A stretch of DNA of 64,000 nt from Bombus terrestris (taxonomy: Eukaryota > Arthropoda > Insecta > Hymenoptera > Apidae): NCBI RefSeq assembly GCF_910591885.1, contig NC_063270.1:2294001-2358000 (forward strand), in the 5' to 3' direction. The translations under genes and the position numbers were made by a program. The notes under the pieces were generated by a model. That model worked only from the letters and a program-made list of their open reading frames with translations, made no database searches and was not told where the DNA came from. Shown one piece after another: positions 22,620-31,900 of this stretch; within the stretch, counting starts at the first letter, position 1, and each line of letters begins with the position of its first letter.

Positions 22620-23181
22620 TTGAGCCGTAACACAACTATTAACTTTCTTTTGATCAAACTTTATTATGAACTCAATAATCACAATTGAATATACACTGAA
22701 TTGACACGTATAAATCACAGTTCACTCCAACAACTTTATATAGAACCTAGTTACACTGGTGTGTATGTATAAATTAAGTACGCGACTGGTCTAAGTGTAT
22801 GTAGAGGTTTAACCGCTTATGGATAGTGCGAAATGATGAGAGCAAATTATCGCTGTCACAGCTCGTTATATGTATTTCAAATAATTAAATAGACATACGT
22901 ACACGAGATATAAGTATTGCGGAGATACCCGTTAGTGCTGATAGTTTCTGTGTATATTCGCTCGATACCGTACTATATTCTAATCGTCCGCGAACGTGTC
23001 TGTTTATTTATACTGGTCGGAGGAGAGTGGAAAAATTTGAATTTGTCCTGACCCGACGGTTGCCTGTAGCGGCGGCATTGTTTTGCCTGGAGTTTACGTT
23101 ATTTGTATTCTAACGATCTTGACGCTCCGGGACAGAACAATAACATGATTTGATTTGTCCTCTAAATCATGTGCCGCTACA
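22620..23181 (-). mobile_element. LTR-like sequence, family B (copy 2)
   Basis: On the minus strand it starts TGTAGCGGCAC at 23181 and shares about 300 bp with the family-B segments around 7781-8783, including the AGTATAAATAAACAGACACG promoter-like stretch. It then continues as unique sequence with TATATAAAG at about 22740 and AATAAAG at about 22670. Its inner end is unclear; a possible end is near 22620. If it is a 5' LTR, internal sequence would lie at lower coordinates, but no gag or pol was recognised. Confidence 0.5.
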
Positions 23182-23244
23182 GGTAGAAACTCGGTAAAGA
23201 GATGTTGACTATTCTAAAGATAGAGAATAAGTAAAGTTTAGTGA

Positions 23245-23640
23245 CGATATTGTGGCGGAGGAAAGCTAGTGATGGGTGTGTCTAAAGACACGAGATGAGC
23301 TGATTCGTTAGGACAATTTTGGCTAGGAAAGTGAGGGCGATAGACATTGCTTTCGATTGGATTATATGAAGATTGGTAGACTAGGAAGGGTCCTAGCCGC
23401 TCTCGAGAGAAAGTTGCTAACGGAAGATACCGAACGTGAAAAAAACCAAGTTTCCCGTATCTTCCTGTGGTAAACAATAAATGTAAAGGATACTTGAAAT
23501 AAAAGATGCTTGTTCGGTCTGAAAGACCCTAACTATGAAAATTCCAAGATTTATGGTGAGTCCCTAAGACTATTGAGAGTGCCCAGTAAGGATGTGTAGA
23601 CATCTGGCTGTTATCTTGCCCGCGGTGTGTGGCCTGGTCT
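23245..23640 (+). mobile_element. Diverged relative of family-A element
   Basis: Segments align by eye with the middle and right parts of family A: GATTCGTTA, AGAGAAAGTTGCTA followed by a GAACGTGA block, AGTTTCCCGTA, AAGATTTATGG(T)GAGTCC, and a TGTAGACATCTGGC block near 23600. Many substitutions separate it from copies 1-3. Ends are not defined and no target duplication is visible. Confidence 0.45.
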
Positions 23641-24620
23641 CTGATGTGGATGTGTTTGCCAGAGAGGTGTCGCCAATCGATGGCGATCAGCAATCGGGCG
23701 TCTGTGACGAGCCGTGTTGGATTGGGATTCGAACCTATGCAGAAGCGTGTGGTGATGTTATCCGCACACACGACAGGAACCAACGCGACAATGTAAAAGT
23801 GCATGCCCTTTCCCCAAGTAATTGGTGCACAAGGCTGTTTCCCTGACGGCAGTAAAGCGCTCGCTGATAGGTTTTACCTTGAAGATGTGGCAGTTCCAAA
23901 TTTCGTACGGTCCCCGGCAGATTAGGCATTTCGGCGAAGAATGTATCGCGGTGAATGCGTGCCCTCGTGTTTGATACGTTGATCCTGTAGGTTCTAATAC
24001 CTTGTAGCGATCGTTTAAAAATTTAAGAAGTTCTTCGACTATTGGGAAGGGTGTGTTTTCTACCCTTTCCTTTTATCTTAAAGTGATCTAACTTAGAAAT
24101 AAGCAAATACAGCAGCACTGTATCCGCGGTCGGTTGTTTGAGGACTTGTAAGGCTCCATAATGAGCTTCCACCTTGTTTAAATAGGATTATAGGTCTCGG
24201 TACGATGTCTGCTGTAAAGGAGCTATGTCAAACAATGCCTTTAACCCTTTCGTTTCGGCAGTCCAGTCCACCAAAGTACTATCACTGAACGGAAACGCGC
24301 GCCAGAGATGCAGTGTGCGTGGTTGCTGTATATATGTTTTCCTAAGTCTTAAATAACAATAATTCTTGTAATCGTGGTCGTTTGGATGTTTGAAATATAT
24401 TGCGTGAAACGTTTTGATGTTGTTTGTGTGATTAATCCAATATGCCAATAAAATCAACAGAAGATGTCCTGCTGATAACGAAAAAATATATTATTGACTA
24501 CAAATAACACTTGTATATGCATCATTTGGATGCCGGACATATGGGGTGCTGGACCCAGGAGTCGTCGTGTGGTCGCCGCTTATATGCGGCGTTCGTACCC
24601 ACAGGTCAAATGGGATACGT
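23641..24620. other. Unassigned, probably repeat-derived DNA
   Basis: Moderately GC-rich DNA without a recognisable gene. It includes a minus-strand open frame at 24188-24457 of unknown nature and a perfect 6-bp stem, CGCCGC-TTATAT-GCGGCG, at 24574-24591. Composition suggests old mobile DNA rather than unique host sequence. Confidence 0.35.
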
Positions 24621-25203
24621 TAAGTCATTATAATTAAGTAATTATATCCAGAAACCATATAAATCGATACCAAATCGTACAATGGAAGTAATAGAAAATA
24701 AAGGGAGATGTACCCATTATTAAATAAGTATATAAGTTTGATAAGTAATTATTGTTAGTTACAATTTATGTTGATTATTATTTTCTTATTGTACATGTGT
24801 TATCATTTCGTTCTTAAAATAAAACGATTTTTTTTATTACACACTAAACCTCATAATATTTTTAATTATTTTCAACGAACCGGATATTCTGAGCTCATAA
24901 TGTTTTGATATTATACATTACAGACGAAAAACTTTGCACGTATCATTGAGAAATTAAAGATAGCACACCTGGACTATCTTTTTGACAAGGAGTGTAAGCT
25001 GTTATAACGAATGAGTAGTTTTAGACTGCTGATATCTATGCAAAATCATGTTTTTATAAAATTCTTCATTTTTATGTTTTGTACATTTTTTAATACTTAG
25101 TATATTTTGAAGGTATTTATATATTTGTATTTATCATAACTGTACAAAAATCCACGATTTAACTTTAATGCCTAGTATTAACCTAAAAATAATTTCTAAT
25201 GTA
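24621..25203. other. AT-rich intergenic DNA
   Basis: Nothing recognisable apart from AT-rich low-complexity sequence. The final TA (25202-25203) is the left target dinucleotide of the MITE that follows. Confidence 0.5.
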
Positions 25204-25413
25204 TTAGGTCATCCCATAAGTTCGTTCCGTTTTTCGAGCGGTTATATATGTTAAGATTGTTTACATACCTTTCAGTTTCATGAAAAAATGTAATCCCCCT
25301 CTCGTTGTACAACTTCTTCCCATTTTTTAAGTGCATTGGTCCCTTTTCGCCGTATGTTTATAAATCGACACATGTATACACAAAAGTCGGCACGAACTTA
25401 TGGGATGACCTAA
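25204..25413. mobile_element. Mariner-type MITE, 210 bp
   Basis: Perfect outer ends: TTAGGTCATCCCATAAGTTC at the left, and its reverse complement at the right, ending GATGACCTAA. The terminal inverted repeats are 26 bp with one mismatch. Both sides are flanked by TA (25202-25203 and 25414-25415), the Tc1/mariner target duplication. There is no transposase ORF, so it is a non-autonomous deletion derivative. Confidence 0.9.
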
Positions 25414-26465
25414 TAGTTGTATGGTAGGCTATATTTGTGTATATTTATACATACTTGCCCTCCTTTTCAAGTTTAACCTTTTCAGAGTTTACTAAAAAAA
25501 ATCTTTTTTTAAAAGGTTAAAATCGGCACATGTATATGTAAATATCTTTATATAAATATAATCGCAAGTAAATATGTGTATTTATTTCGAATACATTCAA
25601 GGTTTGAATACTGTTAATTGCTTAATGTTTATACATTAACGCATAAATTATAAAAACATTGGGCGTAATCCAGGATTGTTAAATTCTCCTTTCATACACT
25701 CAGGTGATCAAGTACATATACATGTTATATACATATGTATATACGTATATATGTAAGTATATGTGTATATATATGTACATATATGTATAGTTGTAATAGA
25801 ACAAAAATGAGAGAAAAGAAAGTTAAATGTCCTTTTCTTATATTAAGAACAATCATAGCTCCTTATTTTTATCTACGACTGAGAAAAATAAGAAAGTAAG
25901 AAATTAAAGAAAGATTCTTAAATATTCTTTTATGAATAAATTGTACACAAATTTTGTTTAATAAAAGGAATCTATTTGATTTTGTAAAACTACTTATGAA
26001 TGTATTAAAACATTACTATTATTTAGAACAAAAACAAGATCACTATAAAAATATGTATAACAATCACTAAAATCTTTTTCTCTCAATAAATGAGCTTCAT
26101 GTATATTATAATTTACATTGCATCTCAATCTAGAAGGAAATCAATGCATTTAATAAACATGTATTAAATACACCTTATTTCTTAAAATATATACGTGCAT
26201 AGTGTAAAATTATTAAAGATGTTTTATTAGTTTTAAATTATTTAGTTTAATAATATAATAAAAACTGCCGCATACACACACACATATATATATATATATT
26301 GATGTAACAGTAATTCAATATACCCACATATATAACCACAGACGCATGAACACATAAGTTCTGTTGACTCTCATTAATATTTTTTAGATATGTTAAGTAT
26401 TCATTAATATTTTTTTTAATGCTCATTATTTATGAGTAGAGGACGCTAAAAACAGTATAGAATTT
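25414..26465. other. AT-rich intergenic DNA with microsatellites
   Basis: No gene seen. It contains an imperfect TATATG-type repeat at about 25715-25790 and a (CA)n-(TA)n run at about 26274-26300. Confidence 0.5.
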
Positions 26466-26681
26466 CTAAATGGATATGGCAATCACGTTCAACCACGAAA
26501 ATCCATAAGGTGATCTGTCTACTCTTACATATTGTCTATGGTTCAGCAGCTCTATATGACCGTCGTTACGTCTATTGTGTACCTCGTCCGCGGCTGCAGT
26601 GCTGCGCGTCGGTAAGCAAGGACAATACACTAACTTATCTTCAGGGACGGGCACGAAAACAATTTTTTTCACGTTAATCAT
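26466..26681 (-). CDS. Unrecognised small ORF (71 codons), divergent from SRP9
   Basis: Start ATG at 26681, stop TAG at 26466. The predicted peptide begins MINVKKIVFVPVPEDKLVYC and contains CPCLPTRSTAAADEV and NDGHIELLNHRQY. I do not recognise a family. Points in favour of coding: base composition is clearly richer in GC than the flanks, and the start lies 170 bp head-to-head from the SRP9 start, as in a shared bidirectional promoter. A strong-looking splice donor (TAT|GTAAGAG) lies inside the ORF at about 26528, so it could instead be the first exon of a longer gene. No signal peptide or membrane segment is visible. Confidence 0.4.
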   Translation of the reverse strand: MINVKKIVFVPVPEDKLVYCPCLPTRSTAAADEVHNRRNDGHIELLNHRQYVRVDRSPYGFSWLNVIAISI

Positions 26682-26851
26682 TCCAGAATTCCGGTTCCAA
26701 CAAAGCAGCTGTTTATGTTTCCCTCACATTTTGCCTTTCTTAAAATCAACGTCCTTTCTGGCAATGTGTTGAATACAAATTTTTATTTCTAATAGAATTA
26801 TTAACGTAGTATAATTTTGTTTATATAGTTATTGCTTTGTTACAAATAAAG
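26682..26851. promoter_or_regulatory. Candidate bidirectional promoter (SRP9 and divergent ORF)
   Basis: A 170-bp gap separates the start of the minus-strand ORF from the SRP9 start codon. It must hold the SRP9 5' UTR and promoter, or part of them. No TATA box at a convincing distance was seen. This is inferred from spacing only. Confidence 0.3.
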
Positions 26852-27561
26852 ATGACGTATTTAAGTTCGTGGGAAGAATTTGAAAAAGGTGCTGAGAGGT
26901 TATATCTTCAAGACCCAATGAAGGTGTGTTTTAATTAAATTAATGTTCATTTATATATTTTTTATTCATAAAACATATATTGAAATGTACTCTAGTTAAT
27001 AACGTAAGGTATAGGTTATAAAGATAGGTTATAAATCGTAACTGAGATGAGTATGACATGACATGTCATATTGAAAATTAAACTCTACTTAAACAAATTT
27101 TTTAACTAAAAAATATATCATATAGAACTGTAAAATTTTTAGAACGTGAATTTTTACTGTATTAATTGGTATATGAATAATACAAATGTATTCTGTGCAA
27201 AATATTTATTTTAATATTAGATTACAGGTGAAATAAATAAAGTTTATAAAGACAGATCACATTTATAAATAGTTCAATAATCATGAAGTCTATAATTTAT
27301 TATTTTGTCATTTTAGGCTCGGTATACAATGAAATATTGCCATAATAAAGGTGTTCTATGTCTAAAACTTACAGATAACAGAACGGTAAGCTTTATCCTT
27401 ATACAACTTACCTTGTAAGTCTTAAAAATCTACTTAAATAATACATTTATAATTTTCTTCCATAGTGTCTACAATATAAAACAGAGATAGCACAAGATTT
27501 AAAGAAGATGGAAAAATTTATAGGAAACCTAATGAGGCACATGGCATCTAAAGAGAGCTAA
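26852..27561 (+). CDS. SRP9: Signal recognition particle 9 kDa protein, 3 exons
   Basis: SRP9 pairs with SRP14 to bind the Alu domain of SRP RNA and helps delay translation while the ribosome is brought to the ER. Exons are 26852-26923, 27317-27385 and 27466-27561, all phase 0 with GT-AG borders, giving 78 residues, close to the usual length of about 80-86. Family wording is clear: SSWEEFEKGAERLYLQDPMK in exon 1, RYTMKYCHNKGVLCLKLTDN in exon 2, and the helix QDLKKMEKFIGNLMRHM in exon 3. Candidate poly(A) signals AATAAA are at 27561-27566, overlapping the stop, and 27603-27608. The gene converges on the band 4.1-like gene, whose longer form stops at 27766. Confidence 0.95.
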
Positions 27562-27765
27562 ATAAAGACTAGATGAGATTAGGGACACTTTTTTAATCAA
27601 GGAATAAAAGTGCTGCGCATTTAATTCATTGTTTACGTTGTTCCATTTCATAAGATTCAGTGATTGATGGGATTATAGATATTTAATTTGAATGAGGTAT
27701 AAAACTTTCTTAAATATACAATATGTGCATAAATGTCTATTTTGTATTTGTTTAAAGCTTCAAGC

Positions 27766-28959
27766 TCATTTCGGGCGGTTCCGTTGTCTCCTTGTTAAAG
27801 TTCTGAAACAGTATAAAATAAAATGTATTGTGGTATAAGTATATTTAGAAATAAATTTATTTAAAAATAATTGTTCCAAATAAAAACCACTTCAAAGTAC
27901 AAAAATATGGTATACTAAAATTTATTTGAAAATACCAATACTTTTTGGAAAGTGTAACTGTGTGCATATGTGTAACAGCAGCATGTAGTGCATTAGTTAT
28001 TAATAAAGCCGAACTTAATTTTCATTTTTTACTAGATATTATTGTAAAAGGGAAGCACGAAGCAATGAAAAGAAGCACTTACGATATAATGGGCTGAAGA
28101 ACAGCATCCAGAGTAGTATCAACAGGAGGGTAGATTTCTTGATTTGGAGACAGTTCATAGCGTACCTCTCCCCCTAATTGCATTTGCGGCTATACCAAAC
28201 AAAACTATTTTACTAATTTACTATGCAGAAGATTGTACGATACAACACACTACATTCTACCAACAGTATTTCATTGAATCGATTTTTCTTATCGCATTAT
28301 GATTCAAAGAGAAGAAAAATGACGTAACAAAATACTGTGGCTAGCAGAGAAGGAAATAGCAAGCCTTAACCACATGTATTTGTAAAAAGCGTTCAGTGCA
28401 TCTAAAAGATTTTCGTACAATAAGTGCACAATCTTAATAAAAACAATTTATCTATCATTTAAGATTATAGTAATCCTTTCTTTCTTAAAAGCAAAAAGCT
28501 TAAACTACTTGAAGCATAAGTGTTACCCATTATTTTCTAGTAATATTTTGTTCAAGCAATAACATAGTGAAGTATAATTACGTGTAGAAAGCAGAAGTAA
28601 AGAAAATAATGAGTTTCACTCGAAACCAAAATCGATAAACGAAAAATTCACGTTATCATAAACGAACAAGCGAAAAAATACGTACTACCCGATTAGGCTT
28701 AGCGCTGTCGGCGGAACTTGAGCAGCAACTTGAAAATTCCTGCGGTGTACTTTCCCCGAGCCCACTGTCCACATTACTTCCTATTAATATTCTGTTGTTA
28801 CGAGTATAATAAAAGTCCTTCCTCATATTGCACTCGCTCCTACTACCATCGTAGTATTTTGTCTCGACTGGACTCGGCCTGGTCGGCGGCAAATTATAAC
28901 TTCCGTCGCGACTATGTTGTATCGTTCTTCTGTTTCTTTTGCCAACGGGTCCGATCGTT
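27766..28959 (-). other. Alternative 3' end 2 of the band 4.1-like gene (three exons)
   Basis: Exons 28959-28689 (phase 2 entry, phase 0 exit), 28189-28083 (phase 0 entry, phase 2 exit) and 27802-27766 (phase 2 entry, stop TGA). Coding character is good: NLPPTRPSPVETKYYDGS and GEVRYELSPNQEIYPPVDTT. The chain fits after the micro-exon 30439-30407 if the exon at 29932-29689 is skipped. The last 12 residues depend on the acceptor chosen. Confidence 0.55.
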
Positions 28960-31900
28960 CTGAAAGTGATTCCTTGACAATCTTGCGATATCACGGCAAA
29001 ATTTAAGCACAGCCCTGATCGGACACCAACGACATCGATGCATATTTTAGTTTATCAAACGTTCATAACCTGGTTAATACATACTACGAGCCATATTGCA
29101 TTCCCTAACGATACATATTTTTATTCACATTACAACACTAAGTTTTACTTAACAATGTCTCCATTCGTCGATCACTTACATACGCACGCCAATGTATTTA
29201 AAAGTCTATAAGTGTTTAAGGAGAGAATAACATTACTGGCTACCTAAAGAGGGGTTCAGGGAATCGAGTCGACTGGCACAATGAAAATCTCGATCTGGAT
29301 CGTTGACAATGATTATCTACTAGAACTTCAACACTCCCATATACCGATCACAATTAATTAACGATTAACACGATGCATTATACCATTACATAGAAAATAC
29401 ACAAAACATTTCAAAAGAAAACACACACGTACAAATGCTACAATTGTTTTTAGAACATATTTTCATGGAACAGCAATGTGCTTTCATGGTATAGCGAAAA
29501 GCATCAGTATAGGTGCCAGCCAGGAAATAAATAAACAGGTGCGACAAGCTGTTAATCTCATCGATTTATTAAGGACCTATCATGCTTTAAATAAATAATA
29601 GGGGGCATGCTTAAAGTAGATCACGTACATGCTCTTAATAAATTAAAAAAAAAAAAAAAAAGAAACACCGCATGCAATGGGAAAAATTTCAAACAATGAC
29701 TACGGATCCCGTCTCATCCTCCAGTTGCGGAGGATGACTCTGGATGTTGCAGGCCATCTTGAGATCATCGTACCTAGGTAGGGACGATGAGTCTGCGTCA
29801 TCCAATCGAGAATTGCTAGACTGTAGCGTACATTGTTGTACGGATGATTGTGATTGAACCACCGTATATGGTATCTCTCGTCGTTGCTGTTCAGTCATTC
29901 CGGAAGTATCGACTAGCCCAAACTCCAAGTGTCTGTAAAATCAGCCATTGTTTCATTGTTTTACATTATGTTGTCTTACACAAGGAAATTCATTATTTTT
30001 ACAGAAACTTCCTTGCATAAATCATTGTGCAAATTGTTTGGTATAAATAATTCAATTTTATTCACACCAGAAGTAATTAGATTAGTATACATATGTTACA
30101 TGGTAATACTAAGATTGTTCGGTTTATATGTACACGGGATACAGTTGTTTCATTTGGAGGAAGGAATATAATACAAAGTATTTGTGCAAGTTTAACATAA
30201 AATATGTACATTTGAAATTAGATAAATTACATTTGTATTGGAGATGACAAGGTAGATAAAATTCACTTTGGATCATTTGGTTTTCATGCATTTAATATCT
30301 AATTTTAACTGATTTAACTATATATCGCTATAAACACAATAAAATAATATTGAAAATTTTATACAAAATAATATTACAAAAAGTTTATACTTAATATTAT
30401 ACTTACCCCTCCAAATCAAACAATTTTTTCACGTGTTCTCTCTTATCTTTATTTTTACCGAACAAACAGCATAAAAAGATGAGAAAGGAAACATCTATTT
30501 GATAAATAATTATTTCAGTATTGTTACAATTTCATAAAAAAAACGTACTTCCTAAGTTCGTCTGGCAATGGTTGCTTTTGAGAAGGACTCCGGTGTCTAC
30601 TTCTATGCCTCCTTCTTGGTTCCGTGTGGCTCACCTATTAAAATATTCATTTTAATCAGTTTACATTTACGATAAAAGAAGGAAAACGCACGAGAAACTG
30701 TACGAAATAGAGAAGACGAAAGCATCGCTGAATATCGAATAAAAGAAATAATATTCAACATCTTATTCGAACTTACAACAGCCCGTTGAACTCCTTCGCC
30801 TTTCCGCTTCTGTGCTTCTTTCCATTGCGGTTCGGAATCTACCAATTCGTGTCTAAAAAGATTTACGCACGCATATGTAGAATGTTTCAATTCCAAAATA
30901 TTCGTGCATAGTATAAAGTGTTTTGTGATAAACTAAGTTGGCTCGTTCCACTTGTGATTTTACATTAAAGACATACTTCCCAGGCGCGTCGTCATTAAAA
31001 TAATTATCACCTTTATATGCTCTACGTACCCTACCGTGAGAATATAATGAGTGCAAGGGTCTCCTTCCCGTCCTCACGGTCGATGAACTTGCACAAGATG
31101 TTCTATCAAGATCTTTCGTTTTCACATCACTGTCTAAGGGGCCTTTATTATGCCGATTAATTACCAATTAGGCTAACTAACGTATATCTTAGAATTTAGA
31201 CGTCTAATTGTCTCAATGCACGATAACAAATGTAACGATGCTGATCAACGCAGTTAAGTTATTTCTTTCAATTAATGCCTAATCGTTGATGACGGTGAGC
31301 ATAAATAAATACAAGAAAATCGTACCTAGATGATCGGGAGCTTCTGTGCTTTCTACGGTGCTTGCGATGGCCCGATCTTGTATCCGAACCTCTCGATAGC
31401 TCCGATTCGCAATCAGAGTGACGACTATGTCTTCGATGACTATGACTATGACTTCTTCTACGATGACCACCGCGACTATGACTGTCACCTGAACTTTGGC
31501 TCTCTACAGAGCTACTCCGTCGTTGGAGTCTGCTCAAGAGCTAAAAAGTGAATAACGATATAGCATTAACGCTAAGAATATTGAAATTCAACTCATTTCT
31601 GTTACACAATACGAAAAACTATAAAATGTAATCAAGTTAATAACAAATAACAGATGTGAAGAACGTACTGCCGGTGCCGTTCCTGCAGAGCGGACCGACC
31701 GAGGACTAGACGAAGTGTAAAGACCACGAGGTTGGCTCTGAGTCCACGGCGCGCTCCTGGTGCTCCTGGGACTTGAATTATTCACTTGTCTCGCATTTTG
31801 AGTATTGCACAGAACGTTTCCCCCGACCGAATTGCTACTCGGATTCGAATTCACTGTCGCGGGTGTTTCCACGAACGGGCCGACCATTTCTTGGCCTTCG

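Noticed and set aside
23725..23735. Consensus tRNA B-box (GGTTCGAATCC on the minus strand)
   Set aside because: No A-box at the right distance and no cloverleaf could be drawn; the segment lies in repeat-like DNA.
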